Shown: positions 39,217 through 50,264 of the stretch, one piece after another
Layout: every line of letters begins with the position of its first letter
Position numbering within the stretch: position 1 is the stretch's first letter
Assembly (NCBI RefSeq): GCF_947503125.1
Contig: NZ_CANNCR010000007.1
Coordinates: 1 to 64,000, forward strand
From: an uncultured Metabacillus sp.
Lineage (GTDB): Bacteria > Bacillota > Bacilli > Bacillales > Bacillaceae
Direction of reading: 5' to 3'
DNA length: 64,000 nt
The notes under the pieces: model-generated
What the model saw: the letters and a program-made list of their open reading frames with translations, nothing else
What the model was told of the DNA's origin: nothing
The model's database searches: none
Position numbers and translations under genes: made by a program

Positions 39217-40148
39217 TACTGATCGAGCTCCTCTTTTACCCTGTCGATTAACGCTTTTGCACCTTGCTTTGTTAAAGCAGCTGAAACATTCTCGCCGACT
39301 TTTACAGGATCATCTCCAGTTGCCTGCTGTTTATAAATTTCCTTTCCATCCGGAGAAGCTATTAAACCAGTAAACGTAATTTCATCGTTTTCACTTACTG
39401 ATGCAAAACCAGCGATTGGAACCTGACAGCCGCCCTCCATTTTCGTAAGAAATGTTCTTTCTGCAGTAACAGCTAATCGTGTGGCTTTATCCGTTAAGTT
39501 TGCAAGCAGGTCAAGTATTTCATCATCATCTTCACGGCACTCAATAGCTAAAGCACCTTGTCCAACTGCAGGCAAACAAATATCCGGCTCTAAAAATTCT
39601 GTAACCACTTCCTTGCTCCAGCCCATTCTTGCTAACCCTGCTGCTGCTAGAATAATGGCATCATATTCTTCTGTTTTAAGCTTTTCAAGGCGTGTATCAA
39701 TATTTCCTCTTATCCATTTTATTTCTAAGTCTGGACGTTCAATTAACAATTGTGCACTTCTTCTTAAGCTGCTTGTTCCAATGATCGAACCCTTTGGCAG
39801 ATCTGCCAACTTTTTATGGTCTTTTGAAATTAACACATCCCGATGGTCCTCCCGTTTTGGGACACAGCCGACTGTTAGTCCCTCCGGCAGAACACCTGGC
39901 ATATCTTTCATACTATGTACCGCCATATCGATTTCGCCAGAGAGCATTGCCTGCTCAATTTCTTTGACGAACAAGCCCTTTCCGCCAACTTTCGATAAGG
40001 TAACATCTAGTATCTTATCTCCCTTTGTCACAATTTCTTTAACCTCAAACTCAAAGGGAAGTCCAAATGATTTTAACTGATTAATCACCCAATTGGTTTG
40101 GGTTAATGCAAGTTTGCTTCGCCTTGAACCAACAATAATTTTTCGCAT
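39216..40148 (-). CDS. hemC: hydroxymethylbilane synthase (porphobilinogen deaminase)
   Basis: Polymerises four porphobilinogens. The 310-residue product starts with [13 protein letters not shown] and has the cofactor-binding cysteine Cys241 in [14 protein letters not shown], to which dipyrromethane attaches. Arginines that bind acetate and propionate groups are visible in SSLRRSAQL and [11 protein letters not shown]. It is 31 nt downstream of hemX. Confidence 0.97.
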   Translation of the reverse strand: MRKIIVGSRRSKLALTQTNWVINQLKSFGLPFEFEVKEIVTKGDKILDVTLSKVGGKGLFVKEIEQAMLSGEIDMAVHSMKDMPGVLPEGLTVGCVPKREDHRDVLISKDHKKLADLPKGSIIGTSSLRRSAQLLIERPDLEIKWIRGNIDTRLEKLKTEEYDAIILAAAGLARMGWSKEVVTEFLEPDICLPAVGQGALAIECREDDDEILDLLANLTDKATRLAVTAERTFLTKMEGGCQVPIAGFASVSENDEITFTGLIASPDGKEIYKQQATGDDPVKVGENVSAALTKQGAKALIDRVKEELDQ

Positions 40149-40179
40149 ATAATCCTCCTAGTACAATCTAATGGTGTCA

Positions 40180-41010
40180 TTAAGAGTCCCAAAAATGAAA
40201 TCTTGATAAGCTGCCGAATAGAAAAAAATTGATTAATAATACGAGGAATGAAGCAACATTTAATAGTGCGACCGACTTTCCTTGCAATTCTTTGACAATG
40301 CGATTATATAAATAAATGCTATACGTCAATAAAACCATGAAAGAACCGAGCACCTTCGCATCATACCAATGAAATTTTTCAATTTTTATATAGGCCCAAA
40401 TGATGCCTAAAATCAAGCTCAATAACAAGATTGGTACACCAATAACATTTAGTACATACGACATATGATCAAGCTTAGTTAAATCCTCTAGTCGCAAAAG
40501 ACGTCTTCCCCATTTTTTCTTTTTCAGTAGATTATATTGAATCAAATATAGAATTGAAAAAACAAAGGAAAGGGAAAAAGCCCCATAAGAAAGTATTGCC
40601 ATTGTGATATGAATCAATAACAATTCAGAAACAAGCTTACTTGAAACCGCTGCCGACTCGTATTGCGCAGGTGCGAAAGTATGTAAAGCCATCATGATAA
40701 AGCCGATTACATTTGTAAAAAAAATGATAAACTCTGCTCGTAAAAATTTGTTAATTACTACTGAGAGAGTAACCAACACCCATGTGTAAAAATACAGTCC
40801 TTCAAATACATTCAGTACCGGGAATCTTCCAGTTTCAATCATCCGGGAAAATAAAAAAATTGTTTGTAAAAGCCAAACAATAGAAAGTAACCAGAAGGCA
40901 ACTTGGTTCGCCTTCCGGTTATGGTTAAGAAAATCTATAAAATATAAAAGCACGCAAAATGCATAAAGGATAATCGTTATTTCGTTAAGTCTAGTTAAAC
41001 TCATCTCCAT
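40180..41010 (-). CDS. hemX: HemX, membrane protein of the heme operon
   Basis: Polytopic protein of the CcsA/CcmC cytochrome-assembly family, encoded in the hemA operon. From the ATG at 41010 (AGAGGA nine bases upstream) it has 276 residues, as in B. subtilis; the frame extends to a GTG at 41028. About eight transmembrane helices are predicted. In B. subtilis HemX influences HemA levels; its biochemical action is not known. Confidence 0.92.
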   Translation of the reverse strand: MEMSLTRLNEITIILYAFCVLLYFIDFLNHNRKANQVAFWLLSIVWLLQTIFLFSRMIETGRFPVLNVFEGLYFYTWVLVTLSVVINKFLRAEFIIFFTNVIGFIMMALHTFAPAQYESAAVSSKLVSELLLIHITMAILSYGAFSLSFVFSILYLIQYNLLKKKKWGRRLLRLEDLTKLDHMSYVLNVIGVPILLLSLILGIIWAYIKIEKFHWYDAKVLGSFMVLLTYSIYLYNRIVKELQGKSVALLNVASFLVLLINFFLFGSLSRFHFWDS

Positions 41011-41028
41011 ATATAAAGGTCCTCTCAC

Positions 41029-42387
41029 TTACGATTGAAGTGAAGCACGATATTCTGAAAGCTGCTCATTTGAAAGCAATGATCGTTTTTCCGCTCTCTC
41101 TTTTTGCACTAGATCTTCAACAGCATCTTCAATGTTAAAGATTTTCATAAATAGATCTAACGATTCTTCAGCATTCGGTTCAGCTGAAAGCTCTTTCACT
41201 TTTACAATAGGATCTCTTAACAATTGATTGATGATGCTTTTCGTATGCTTGCTAAGCAGCTTTCTTTCCCGCTCTGTTAAATTAGGCATTTTCCGCTCAA
41301 TGCTTTGCATTGTTTCTGCTTGAATGGATAATGCTTTTTGACGAAGAGCTGAAATAACCGGAACAACTCCTAAGGTATTAATCCATTGTTTAAATTGAAC
41401 AATTTCCCCTTCAAGCATTAGTTCAATTTTCTCAGCAGCGATTTTTCGTTCCTGCAGATTTGCCTCAACAATTCCCTGTAAATCATCAATATCATATAGG
41501 AAAACACCGTCTAATTCTTCAAGCTTTGGATCCAAGTCACGAGGCACTGCAATATCCACCATGAATAATGGACGGCCTTTTCTTAATCTTTCAACATTAG
41601 CCATCATATCTTTTGTAATCACAAAATCCTTAGCACCAGTCGAACTGATAAGAATATCCGCTTCAACTAAGCCACATTGCAATTCATTGATCGCTTTCGC
41701 TTTTCCATTAAAGCGACTGGCGAGCTCTTGTGCTTTTTTAAGCGTTCTATTCATGACCGTGACTTCCCCTACACCGCTTCCATGAAGATTTTGCACGGCA
41801 AGTTCGCCCATTTTCCCGGCCCCTAAAATAAGCACATGCTTATGTTTTAAGTCGCCAAATATTTTCTTCGCTAATTCAACAGCCGCATAACTAACTGATA
41901 CTGCATTAGCCCCGATATCTGTTTCTGAGTGGGACCGTTTTGCCAGTGTTATTACCTGTTTAAATAACTGATTAAAGATTGTGCCTATAGTTTGCTGTTC
42001 TTGAGCTAGCAAAAAGCTTGTTCGTACCTGCCCTAAGATTTGCGTTTCCCCTAGAATCATTGAATCTAATCCGCACGCAACTCTATATAAATGCTCTAAT
42101 GCACCATCATGTTCATAGATCATTAAATACGGTGAAATCTCTTCTTTATCTAAGCCGAACCATTCTGCAAGAAACGCCTTAATATAATAACGTCCAGTGT
42201 GAAGCTGGTCGACAACCGCATAGATCTCTGTACGATTACATGTAGACACAATGACATTTTCCAGTATGCTTTTTTGGTCTTTTAACTGTTTCATCGCATC
42301 TTCAAGCTCGTTCGGTTGGAATGAAAGCTTTTCGCGAATTTCAACAGGGGCTGTTTTATAGTTTAAGCCGACAACTAGTATATGCAT
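41029..42387 (-). CDS. hemA: glutamyl-tRNA reductase
   Basis: First committed step of the C5 heme pathway, reducing glutamyl-tRNA to glutamate semialdehyde. The 452-residue product has the catalytic cysteine Cys50 in [13 protein letters not shown], the NADPH-binding stretch [18 protein letters not shown] and the C-terminal helical dimerisation region. It heads the hem operon in front of hemX. The 330-nt upstream region shares space with the divergent ysxD promoter; I do not see a convincing PerR box there. Confidence 0.97.
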   Translation of the reverse strand: MHILVVGLNYKTAPVEIREKLSFQPNELEDAMKQLKDQKSILENVIVSTCNRTEIYAVVDQLHTGRYYIKAFLAEWFGLDKEEISPYLMIYEHDGALEHLYRVACGLDSMILGETQILGQVRTSFLLAQEQQTIGTIFNQLFKQVITLAKRSHSETDIGANAVSVSYAAVELAKKIFGDLKHKHVLILGAGKMGELAVQNLHGSGVGEVTVMNRTLKKAQELASRFNGKAKAINELQCGLVEADILISSTGAKDFVITKDMMANVERLRKGRPLFMVDIAVPRDLDPKLEELDGVFLYDIDDLQGIVEANLQERKIAAEKIELMLEGEIVQFKQWINTLGVVPVISALRQKALSIQAETMQSIERKMPNLTERERKLLSKHTKSIINQLLRDPIVKVKELSAEPNAEESLDLFMKIFNIEDAVEDLVQKERAEKRSLLSNEQLSEYRASLQS

Positions 42388-42530
42388 TTTTTCCTTTACA
42401 CCCCCACATGCAAAGTTCCCTTTAAGTATAGTATATCATCCCTAATTTCAATCTCGTTTCATAAAATGTGAACAGTTTTGAAACTCTATGGTATGATAAA
42501 TAAGATTTATAAATTGTACAATTTTTCAGT

Positions 42531-42559
42531 TGACTTGTAAATTTATCAGTCATAAAATC
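42531..42559 (+). promoter_or_regulatory. probable sigma-A promoter of ysxD
   Basis: TTGACT at 42531-42536 and TAAAAT at 42554-42559 with a 17-bp spacer, in the hemA-ysxD intergenic region. It would give a leader of about 150 nt before the ysxD TTG start. Confidence 0.6.
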
Positions 42560-42717
42560 TGACATAGATTTTACACGATTTGACAAGATTCACATACTCT
42601 CCACTCTGTACAATAACAAATATTAAGCTGCTAATCAAGTTATCGGTTTGAAAGAACCCTTTACTTTCTTTTCATTAAAGCATTTATCAAGATATTATTA
42701 TGTTATGAGGTGTTCCT

Positions 42718-43206
42718 TTGAAAAAACTATCTTTATTACCTGGAATAATCTTACTAGGGATAGGCATTTTTTATTCTCTCCAAAAATTAAATATTCAATT
42801 ATTCGAAAATCAAAAAAGTTGGCAAGGATTGCTCATTCTTTTAGGTGCAGCATTCTTAATAAGCGGACATTTCGAAAAGGACAATACGGCCATTCTTCCA
42901 GGCATCCTCTTATTTGGTCTTGGAATTCACTTTATTTATCAGCCAAAGCTGCCGACATGGCCAGATCATCCAGCTGCATTTTTATTTATTTTATCGATTG
43001 GAATGCTGCTTACAGCAGCGCGAACAAAATCAGGCTATGCAACCGGGATGCTGCTGCTAGCAATCGGATTATTTCTACACTTCTTTCAAACCATTATCCA
43101 ATCATTTTCTATTGTTGAAAATGGGGCAGAGCTTATCGAGAGCTATTGGCCATTTTTAATGATTTTAATAGGTAGTCTCTTATTGTTTGTTAAAAGGAGA
43201 AAATAA
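42718..43206 (+). CDS. ysxD: YsxD-like membrane protein, unknown function
   Basis: A 162-residue integral membrane protein with about six hydrophobic segments. Its closing segment (WPFLMILIGSLLLFVKRRK) resembles the LiaI/LiaF-like DUF5668 membrane modules. It starts with TTG, with GAGGTG six bases upstream. It sits between hemA and engB on the opposite strand, the place of B. subtilis ysxD, and the symbol is assigned mainly by position and topology. No function is known to me. Confidence 0.75.
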   Translation: MKKLSLLPGIILLGIGIFYSLQKLNIQLFENQKSWQGLLILLGAAFLISGHFEKDNTAILPGILLFGLGIHFIYQPKLPTWPDHPAAFLFILSIGMLLTAARTKSGYATGMLLLAIGLFLHFFQTIIQSFSIVENGAELIESYWPFLMILIGSLLLFVKRRK

Positions 43207-43217
43207 TTCTCTAAAGC

Positions 43218-43266
43218 AAAAGGGTCCCTAACAAACACAAAATCGTGTTTGTTGGGGACCCTTTTA
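43218..43266. terminator. bidirectional terminator between ysxD and engB
   Basis: AAAAGGGTCCC and GGGACCCTTTT pair perfectly, with an inner stem ACAAACAC/GTGTTTGT. It serves both convergent genes, and the engB stop codon lies inside it. Confidence 0.92.
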
Positions 43267-43848
43267 TGCGATATAATCTCCAATCAATTTCCAAGCTTCC
43301 TCTTTCCCTTGGCCGGTTTCAGATGAAAATAATACAAATGAATCTGATTTTTCCATATTTAAGGTATCCTTAATAACCTTTACATGCTTCTGCCATTTGC
43401 TTTTAGGAATTTTGTCCGCTTTTGTAGCGACAATCATGGTCGGAATTTCATAGTGCTTTAGAAATTCGTACATTAACACATCATCGTTTGTAGGAGGATG
43501 ACGCACATCGATTAACAATACAACTGCCCTAAGCTGCTTGCGGGTGGTGATATACGTCTCAATCATTCTTCCCCAAGCCTCACGTTCTTTTTTGCTAACC
43601 TTTGCATATCCATAACCTGGTACATCAACAAAATGCAGAATCTCATTAATGAGATAAAAGTTTAAAGTTTGTGTCTTCCCAGGCTTTGAAGATGTGCGTG
43701 CAAGGTTCTTTCTTGCAAGCATCTTATTGATAAACGATGATTTTCCTACATTTGATCGACCTGCAAGAGCAATCTCTGGGAGATCTCCTTCGGGATATTG
43801 ATCCGGCTTTACTGCACTTATAACGATTTCAGAACTAGTTACTTTCAT
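43264..43848 (-). CDS. engB: ribosome biogenesis GTPase EngB (YsxC)
   Basis: Essential GTPase for 50S assembly. The 194-residue product has P-loop [10 protein letters not shown]2 threonine region KTQTL, G3 [10 protein letters not shown]4 TKADKIP and G5 SSETG. It overlaps the end of lonA by 4 nt, coupling translation of the two. Confidence 0.97.
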   Translation of the reverse strand: MKVTSSEIVISAVKPDQYPEGDLPEIALAGRSNVGKSSFINKMLARKNLARTSSKPGKTQTLNFYLINEILHFVDVPGYGYAKVSKKEREAWGRMIETYITTRKQLRAVVLLIDVRHPPTNDDVLMYEFLKHYEIPTMIVATKADKIPKSKWQKHVKVIKDTLNMEKSDSFVLFSSETGQGKEEAWKLIGDYIA

Positions 43849-46169
43849 TGCTTCTCCCCTGCTAATGCATGTTTTAAAACTTCATCAAGATGTGACACAA
43901 GCACAAAGTTAAGCTCCTTACGGACACTTTCAGGAATATCATCTAAGTCCTTTTCATTTTCCTTAGGTACAATGACTTTCGTTAAGCCTGCACGATGGGC
44001 ACTAAGTGATTTTTCTTTTAAGCCGCCAATTGGCAAAACTCTTCCCCTTAATGTAATTTCACCTGTCATACCAACCTCTTTACGTACTGGTCTCCCAGTT
44101 AATGCTGAGATTAATGCAGTAGCCATTGTAATTCCAGCTGACGGACCGTCTTTTGGAACAGCACCTTCTGGTACGTGAATATGAATATCATTCTTCTCAT
44201 GAAAGTCTTGATCAATCTGAAGCTCTTGTGCCCTAGAGCGAATATACGAAAAGGCTGCCTGTGCAGATTCCTTCATCACGTCTCCAAGCTTTCCTGTCAA
44301 AATCAGCTTTCCTTTTCCTGGTGCAACCGATACCTCAATTGATAACGTATCTCCGCCAACAGTAGTATAAGCTAATCCTGTTGCAACACCGATTTGATCC
44401 TCAAATTCAGCTTGACCATATCTAAAGCGATGTTTACCAAGATAATCTTCAAGATTTTTATCTGTGATGATAATTTTTTTACGCTCTTCTTTCACAATAA
44501 GCTTTGCAGCTTTTCGACAAACAGTAGCCAATTGACGCTCTAGCCCACGCACACCTGCTTCTCTCGTATAATAACGGATAATGCTTTGAATTCCGTCGTC
44601 ACGTATTTGTAAATGTGATTTTTTAAGACCATGTTCTTTTAATTGCTTTGGCAATAAATGGTCTTTTGCAATATGCACCTTTTCCAGTTCTGTATAACCG
44701 GCGATATTAATAATTTCCATACGATCACGCAGCGGGCCTGGAATGGTAGCCAGATTGTTTGCCGTTGCAATAAACATAACCTTTGATAAATCATATGTCT
44801 CTTCAATATAGTGATCACTGAAGCTATGGTTTTGCTCGGGATCTAATACTTCAAGCAATGCCGCTGAAGGGTCGCCTCTAAAGTCGCTGGACATTTTATC
44901 AATTTCATCTAATAAAAAGACTGGATTAATCGTGCCAGCTTTTTTCATTCCTTGAATAATTCGTCCAGGCATTGCTCCGACATATGTTCGGCGGTGACCG
45001 CGAATTTCAGATTCGTCTCTAACACCGCCAAGTGAGATGCGGACGAAATGACGGTTTAATGATTTTGCTACAGATCGTGCCAGTGATGTTTTCCCCACTC
45101 CTGGAGGGCCTGCTAAACATAAGATCGGTCCTTTTAACGAGTTGGTTAGTTGTTGCACTGCAAGGTACTCTAAAACACGCTCTTTTACCTTCTCAAGACC
45201 ATAATGATCCTCATTGAGAATTTCTTCAGCTATGTTAATATCTAAACGGTCTTCCGTTGCTGTTGTCCATGGTAATGAAAGTAGCCATTCAATATAATTA
45301 CGTATTACAGCACTTTCTGCTGAGCTTGAAGGAACCTTTTCATACCGATCCAATTCTTTTAAGGCAACGACTTTAATATTCTCAGGCATACCTGCTTTTT
45401 CAATCCGTTCAGAGATGGAAGATACCTCCCCACCCTTGCCTTCCTTTTCACCAAGCTCTTTTTGAATAGCCTTCATTTGCTCACGAAGATAATATTCCTT
45501 TTGAGTTCTTTCCATCGAACGCTTTACACGTTGTCCGATTTTTTTCTCAAGCTGCAGGACTTCTTTCTCGTTATGGAGAATCGAGATGACTTTATTTAGT
45601 CTTTCTTTTACATCAAGTGTTTCAAGTACCTCTTGCTTTTCTTTGAGCTTTAAAGGCAAGTGAGAAGCGATAATATCCGCCATTCTTCCAGGCTCATTAA
45701 TATCTGTTACCGTAGCATATGTTTCAGCTGAAATTTTCTTTGCAAGCTTTATGTATTGCTCAAAATATTCTAGCATCGTTCTCATTAACGCTTCTTCTTC
45801 AACACTTTTTTCCTCAGGATCCTTATAGACAGCAACTTCTACTGAATAATAATCGTCTTCTTCAAGAAAGCGTTGAATTTCCCCACGCTCGATTCCTTCT
45901 ACAAGTACCCGGATGGTACCATTCGGTAACTTTAACATTTGCTTGATTTTAGTTAATGTACCAATTTCATAAATATCTTCTTTTTGCGGCTCATCTATGG
46001 CAACTTCTTTTTGTGTCGTTAAAAAAATGATATGATCATCCATCATGGCTTTTTCTAACGCCTGAACAGATTTATCTCTCCCTACATCAAGGTGTAGTAC
46101 CATTGTTGGATATACTAACAAGCCTCGTAGCGGTAGGAGGGGGACGATTTGAGTATTTGCTTTCGCCAT
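43845..46169 (-). CDS. lonA: Lon protease LonA
   Basis: ATP-dependent serine protease that degrades misfolded and regulatory proteins. The 774-residue product has the N-terminal substrate domain (1-about 200), the AAA+ module with [11 protein letters not shown] and DEIDKM, and the protease domain with the catalytic serine in [10 protein letters not shown] and the lysine in [12 protein letters not shown]. Start ATG 46169 with GGAGGT upstream, giving the same length as B. subtilis LonA; the longer frame to 46190 is not used. No transmembrane segment. Confidence 0.97.
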   Translation of the reverse strand: MAKANTQIVPLLPLRGLLVYPTMVLHLDVGRDKSVQALEKAMMDDHIIFLTTQKEVAIDEPQKEDIYEIGTLTKIKQMLKLPNGTIRVLVEGIERGEIQRFLEEDDYYSVEVAVYKDPEEKSVEEEALMRTMLEYFEQYIKLAKKISAETYATVTDINEPGRMADIIASHLPLKLKEKQEVLETLDVKERLNKVISILHNEKEVLQLEKKIGQRVKRSMERTQKEYYLREQMKAIQKELGEKEGKGGEVSSISERIEKAGMPENIKVVALKELDRYEKVPSSSAESAVIRNYIEWLLSLPWTTATEDRLDINIAEEILNEDHYGLEKVKERVLEYLAVQQLTNSLKGPILCLAGPPGVGKTSLARSVAKSLNRHFVRISLGGVRDESEIRGHRRTYVGAMPGRIIQGMKKAGTINPVFLLDEIDKMSSDFRGDPSAALLEVLDPEQNHSFSDHYIEETYDLSKVMFIATANNLATIPGPLRDRMEIINIAGYTELEKVHIAKDHLLPKQLKEHGLKKSHLQIRDDGIQSIIRYYTREAGVRGLERQLATVCRKAAKLIVKEERKKIIITDKNLEDYLGKHRFRYGQAEFEDQIGVATGLAYTTVGGDTLSIEVSVAPGKGKLILTGKLGDVMKESAQAAFSYIRSRAQELQIDQDFHEKNDIHIHVPEGAVPKDGPSAGITMATALISALTGRPVRKEVGMTGEITLRGRVLPIGGLKEKSLSAHRAGLTKVIVPKENEKDLDDIPESVRKELNFVLVSHLDEVLKHALAGEKQ

Positions 46170-46342
46170 GCGCTTATACCTCCATGACATAATAATAAGT
46201 TCTTGTACAATTCTATCCTATTCTCTTTTAAGTGTCTATTTGTAACCACTACACTCATTTAGGTAGTATACCCCATTCACTAACAGATAAAAAGTGAGAG
46301 TTGGTCGAAATAGGAGCAAATTATTCGAGACTGTCCCCTATT

Positions 46343-46418
46343 TCGTAAAGAAGGGGTCAGTCCCCTAAAAAGTTTTATACTAATTACTTAGTAATAAACT
46401 CTCTAGAGGACTGACCCC
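46343..46418 (-). terminator. lonB terminator region (nested GGGGTCAGTCC hairpins)
   Basis: GGGGTCAGTCC (46353-46363) pairs perfectly with GGACTGACCCC (46408-46418) across 44 nt. A second, competing stem pairs GACTGTCCCCT (46330-46340) with AGGGGTCAGTC. It lies just after the lonB stop codon. A U-run is not obvious, so termination efficiency is uncertain. Confidence 0.5.
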
Positions 46419-46430
46419 GGTATTAAAGCT

Positions 46431-48110
46431 TCATACCGATTCCTGATGAGGAAATGCTTGTGTGTTTTTTTGCAGCAAAGGGCTGGTTCTTTCTGTTGGT
46501 GGATTGACAAGGGCTATGTCAAAGACTTCTTGTAAGTGTGTTACGGGTACAATATTTATGTCATCAATATCTTTTAAAATTGATTGCATGTTTTCTTTTG
46601 GAATGATCACTGTTTTTGCTCCGGCTTTTTTTGCCGCTTTGATTTTCGGAATGACCCCTCCAATTGGTTTGACATACCCGTGGATACTAATTTCTCCTGT
46701 CATGGCAACCGTATGATCAATTGAGATTTTATGAATCGCAGAAAAGATTCCTGTTGCCATCGCTATTCCTGCCGATGGTCCATCAATTGGCGTGCCGCCT
46801 GGGAAATTTACATGGATATCATAATCACCTGCATGAATTCCCATAGACCTAAGAACAGTTATGACATTTTCAATTGAACCTTTTGCCATACTTTTCCTTC
46901 TAATTGATTTTGAACGATCCCCAATGCTTTCTTCTTCAACAATTCCGGTAATATTGATGGAACCCTTATCTTTCTCTGCTGGAATAACGGTTACTTCTAT
47001 TTCTAATAGAGCTCCTGTATTTGGGCCATATACAGCTAATCCATTCACTAAACCTACCATAGCCTTGTTATTAATCTTTTTCTCATGTCTTGGTGTTAAT
47101 TGGCTTGAATGGATTACCCATTCAATGTCTTCAACAGTTATTTCATTTCGATCCTCTGACATCGCCATCCCTGTAGCGATTTGCATTAAATTGACTACCT
47201 CACGGCCATTGCGGACATATGAGGTTAGCATATCTATTCCTTCATCATTCACAATCATATTTACCTTATCCGCTGCTTTTCTCGCAACTATGGCAAGTTC
47301 ATCCTGTTCAAGCTCCCTGAAGAAAACTTCTAAACATCTCGAGCGAATAGCTGGCGGAATCTCGTTAGGTGTTCTCGTTGTTGCACCAATTAAGCGAAAA
47401 TCAGCCGGCAAACCATTTTTAAAGATATCGTGAATATGGTTTGGTATTTGTGTATTTTCTTCATTATAATAAGCGCTTTCCAAAAATACTTTACGATCCT
47501 CTAACACTTTTAATAGCTTATTCATTTGAATAGGATGAAGTTCACCAATTTCATCTATAAACAGAACTCCCCCATGTGCATGGGAAACCGCTCCTTGCTT
47601 CGGCTGAGGGATTCCTGCTTGCCCCATAGCCCCTGCTCCCTGATAAATGGGGTCATGAACAGAGCCGATAAGAGGATCAGCAATTCCTCTTTCATCAAAC
47701 CTAGCCGTTGTTGCATCCAATTCAACAAAAACAGCATTATCCTTAAATGGTGATCTCACATTCCGTTTTGCTTCCTCTAATACAAGTCTTGCAGCAGCTG
47801 TTTTTCCGACACCAGGCGGTCCATAAATAATGACATGCTGAGGATTTGAACCACAAAGCGCTGCCCGCAAAGAGCGAATTCCATCTTCTTGTCCCACAAT
47901 ATCCTGGAAACTCTTTGGTCTTACTTTTTCAGCTAACGGTTCTGTTAAACGAATCGCCCTCATTTTTCTTAATTGTTCCATTTCTTTTTTTGATTCACGA
48001 TCTATTGAGATTTTTTGCGTTCTTTGACTTTTTAACAAATTCCAAAAGTACATCCCGATGATAATTCCAAAAAACAGCTGAATAAACAAAGCGATACTTG
48101 TCCAACTCAT
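46431..48110 (-). CDS. lonB: LonB, membrane-associated Lon-type protease (forespore)
   Basis: Second Lon, made in the forespore in B. subtilis. The 559-residue product lacks the LonA N-domain. An N-terminal transmembrane helix (about 5-24) precedes the AAA+ module with [11 protein letters not shown] and DEIGELHP, then the protease domain with the catalytic serine in PIDGPSAGIAMA and the lysine in IPKIKAAKKAG. Length is close to B. subtilis LonB. It lies directly upstream of lonA in the same direction, with its own terminator region, so the two are separately regulated. Confidence 0.95.
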   Translation of the reverse strand: MSWTSIALFIQLFFGIIIGMYFWNLLKSQRTQKISIDRESKKEMEQLRKMRAIRLTEPLAEKVRPKSFQDIVGQEDGIRSLRAALCGSNPQHVIIYGPPGVGKTAAARLVLEEAKRNVRSPFKDNAVFVELDATTARFDERGIADPLIGSVHDPIYQGAGAMGQAGIPQPKQGAVSHAHGGVLFIDEIGELHPIQMNKLLKVLEDRKVFLESAYYNEENTQIPNHIHDIFKNGLPADFRLIGATTRTPNEIPPAIRSRCLEVFFRELEQDELAIVARKAADKVNMIVNDEGIDMLTSYVRNGREVVNLMQIATGMAMSEDRNEITVEDIEWVIHSSQLTPRHEKKINNKAMVGLVNGLAVYGPNTGALLEIEVTVIPAEKDKGSINITGIVEEESIGDRSKSIRRKSMAKGSIENVITVLRSMGIHAGDYDIHVNFPGGTPIDGPSAGIAMATGIFSAIHKISIDHTVAMTGEISIHGYVKPIGGVIPKIKAAKKAGAKTVIIPKENMQSILKDIDDINIVPVTHLQEVFDIALVNPPTERTSPLLQKNTQAFPHQESV

Positions 48111-48294
48111 TGTAGTCCCTCCTGCTAAGGTGTCTTGATTACCGCTACTTGTTGTGCAAAAATAACCGAATTTCTAAATCAAGAAACTTTTCGGTCATAC
48201 CTATCTCGTCCTTTTTCGTCCATTTGTAAGTGAGTTTTTTAAAGATGAACAAAATTGTTATGTAATTAACTGGGTTCTACTCACTTAAAGCTGA

Positions 48295-48317
48295 CAAAAG
48301 GCAAGCCTCTGCTTGCC
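48295..48317 (-). terminator. orphan terminator-like hairpin
   Basis: GGCAAGC and GCTTGCC flank a CTCT loop, followed on the minus strand by TTTTG. No annotated gene ends here; clpX is already closed by the terminator at 48545-48579. Confidence 0.6.
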
Positions 48318-48420
48318 AATATCCAGGCAAAAATATTCGATTGATCTTTATAGTATGGAGCGGTTATTTATAGCTAGTATCTCCGAGGTTTAGCAGGAAT
48401 AAACATGTTAAAATTAAGAA

Positions 48421-48520
48421 AAGCACAAGGCGCTTTGCTCAGCCTAGGGCAAATAAAACACTTATGAATAGAACGTTCTTTGCTTCAGTTCATGAGGGGC
48501 TAGGCGCTGGACAACTAAGA
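48421..48520. repeat. dispersed hairpin repeat, copy 1
   Basis: Begins AAGCACAAGGCGC and ends GGCTAGGCGCTGGACAACTAAG. GCGC/GCGC, CAGCC/GGCTA-type and CTTATGAA/TTCATGAG segments pair in nested order into one long hairpin. The same plan and end sequences occur at 53019-53132. Confidence 0.7.
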
Positions 48521-48544
48521 TAAAATTTTATACTTTACCTTTTT

Positions 48545-48579
48545 AAAAAGGAAGCTGATTTAAGCTCAGCTTCCTTTTT
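48545..48579 (-). terminator. clpX terminator
   Basis: AAAAAGGAAGCTGA and TCAGCTTCCTTTTT form a perfect 14-bp stem with a 7-nt loop, directly downstream of the clpX stop codon. Strong on both strands. Confidence 0.93.
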
Positions 48580-48595
48580 GGTGTGAATACACTTT

Positions 48596-49861
48596 TTATG
48601 CAGATGTTTTTTTATCTTCTTGAATAACTGTTCCATCATTTAAGATAAGTTTTGGCGGGGTATTGCCAGTAACTGTTTCAGCAGTAATGATTGTTTTCAC
48701 AATATCTTCACGTGATGGAAGATCAAACATCATATCGAGCATAATTCCTTCAATAATAGAACGCAGGCCACGAGCACCAGTTTTTCGTTCAATTGCTTTT
48801 TTCGCAATTTCAATGAGGGCTCCTTCTTCAAACTCAAGTTCAACGCCATCAAGATCTAACATCTTTTGATATTGTTTAACCAGAGCGTTTTTCGGTTTTG
48901 TTAAAATTTCAACTAAGGCGTCCTCATCAAGTGGTTCTAGGCTTGCAATAACCGGTAAACGGCCAATAAACTCTGGGATTAAACCAAATTTCAGTAAATC
49001 TTCGGGCAGTACCTGTGAAAGCAACGCTTTTTTATCGAGATCAGCATTTTTATTTTCTGAGCCAAAGCCAATCACTTTTTTACCAAGACGGCGCTTGATA
49101 ATTTGTTCAATTCCGTCAAACGCACCACCGCAAATAAAAAGAATATTGGTTGTATCAATTTGGATAAATTCCTGATGTGGATGCTTTCTTCCACCCTGTG
49201 GAGGAACACTTGCTACCGTACCCTCAAGAATTTTTAGCAATGCTTGCTGAACACCTTCACCTGAAACATCACGTGTGATGGATGGGTTCTCAGATTTGCG
49301 AGCTACCTTATCGATTTCATCAATATAGATAATTCCTTTTTCTGCTTTTTCAACATCATAGTCTGCAGCTTGAATAAGCTTTAATAAAATGTTTTCAACA
49401 TCTTCCCCAACATATCCAGCCTCTGTTAATGAAGTTGCATCAGCAATCGCAAAAGGTACATTTAAAATGCGTGCCAAAGTTTGTGCAAGCAGTGTTTTAC
49501 CACTTCCAGTAGGACCAATCATCGCAATATTACTTTTAGAAAGCTCAACATCATCAATCTTACTGTTTGAATTAATTCGCTTGTAGTGGTTATATACAGC
49601 AACAGCTAAGGATTTCTTAGCCTGGTCTTGACCGATTACATACTCATCTAATATTTCATTAATTTCTCTTGGTTTTGGAACATCTTTAAATTCAACTTCT
49701 TCTTCAGTTCCAAGCTCTTCCTCAACAATCTCAGTGCAAAGCTCAATACACTCATCACATATATAAACTCCAGGTCCAGCAACCAGCTTGCGAACCTGAT
49801 CTTGAGTTTTACCGCAAAATGAACATTTTAACTGTCCTTTTTCGTCGTTAAATTTAAACAT
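48596..49861 (-). CDS. clpX: ClpX, ATPase subunit of ClpXP
   Basis: AAA+ unfoldase that feeds substrates to ClpP. The 421-residue product has the N-terminal zinc domain (Cys13, Cys16, Cys35, Cys38), Walker [13 protein letters not shown], Walker B IIYIDEID, pore loop GYVGEDV and the ClpP-binding IGF-type loop in KVIGFGSE. It lies downstream of tig in the same direction but 400 nt away. Confidence 0.98.
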   Translation of the reverse strand: MFKFNDEKGQLKCSFCGKTQDQVRKLVAGPGVYICDECIELCTEIVEEELGTEEEVEFKDVPKPREINEILDEYVIGQDQAKKSLAVAVYNHYKRINSNSKIDDVELSKSNIAMIGPTGSGKTLLAQTLARILNVPFAIADATSLTEAGYVGEDVENILLKLIQAADYDVEKAEKGIIYIDEIDKVARKSENPSITRDVSGEGVQQALLKILEGTVASVPPQGGRKHPHQEFIQIDTTNILFICGGAFDGIEQIIKRRLGKKVIGFGSENKNADLDKKALLSQVLPEDLLKFGLIPEFIGRLPVIASLEPLDEDALVEILTKPKNALVKQYQKMLDLDGVELEFEEGALIEIAKKAIERKTGARGLRSIIEGIMLDMMFDLPSREDIVKTIITAETVTGNTPPKLILNDGTVIQEDKKTSA

Positions 49862-50264
49862 TGTTTCACCCCTTGTATCTTTATCTCACTCTAATGATTC
49901 TGCCCCACCCCAATAAAAAGCTTTCTATTTCAAGTATAATCAGGTCATTGTAGGTAGGTTGTTCTTCCTTACACATATGTAAAGAAATTAATTGTAAAAA
50001 CAGGTGTATGTATTGCATTTTACCATAAGTTATAGGTAAACAGGTAATGATACTACTTCAACTTTAAAAAAGGTTATAAAATTTAATGGAATATATTCTA
50101 ACTATTCCCCAACTAATTAACCCTTCATATAGCTTTGAAAACATTTTATTACTTCATGTGTATGTATGTATTGGCTTTCTTATATCATTCCCAAAGGAAT
50201 ATAAATAAAACATGATTGTATAAAACAAGGCACGATCCAATCGCGCCTTGTTCTTTAATTATTA
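49862..50264. other. clpX-tig intergenic region
   Basis: About 400 bp, AT-rich, with no credible gene. The left part should hold the clpX promoter and leader (a TATACT at about 49935 on the minus strand is a candidate -10). The right end holds the tig terminator. I see no other strong dyad and no CtsR-type heptad pair. Confidence 0.5.
50224..50253 (-). terminator. tig terminator
   Basis: AACAAGGC and GCCTTGTT with an inner CGA/TCG pair and one A-C mismatch; on the minus strand it runs into TTTTATAC. It follows the tig stop codon. Confidence 0.75.

Larger units (their letters stand above)
48111..48595. other. lonB-clpX intergenic region
   Basis: 485 bp without a credible gene. From left to right on the + strand it holds the lonB promoter region, a compact hairpin with a minus-strand U-run (48295-48317), a dispersed hairpin repeat (48421-48520) and the clpX terminator (48545-48579). 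The first hairpin and the clpX terminator are on the same strand with the repeat between them, leaving room for a short transcript. Confidence 0.6.

Noticed and set aside
39481-40080. 199-codon open frame on the + strand inside hemC
   Set aside because: Antisense shadow of hemC; composition mirrors the codon use of the real gene and there is no ribosome-binding site.
42500-42530. PerR-box-like TTATAAATTGTACAA near hemA
   Set aside because: Four mismatches to the 15-bp consensus and the AT-rich context makes this expected by chance.
46303-46320. CtsR-like heptad pair (GGTCGAA ATA GGAGCAA) upstream of lonA
   Set aside because: Four mismatches to the RGTCAAA-NAN-RGTCAAA pattern; too weak to call.
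46861-47433. 190-codon open frame on the + strand inside lonB
   Set aside because: Antisense shadow of a gene with intact Lon motifs; Ser- and Ile-rich translation typical of reverse reading.
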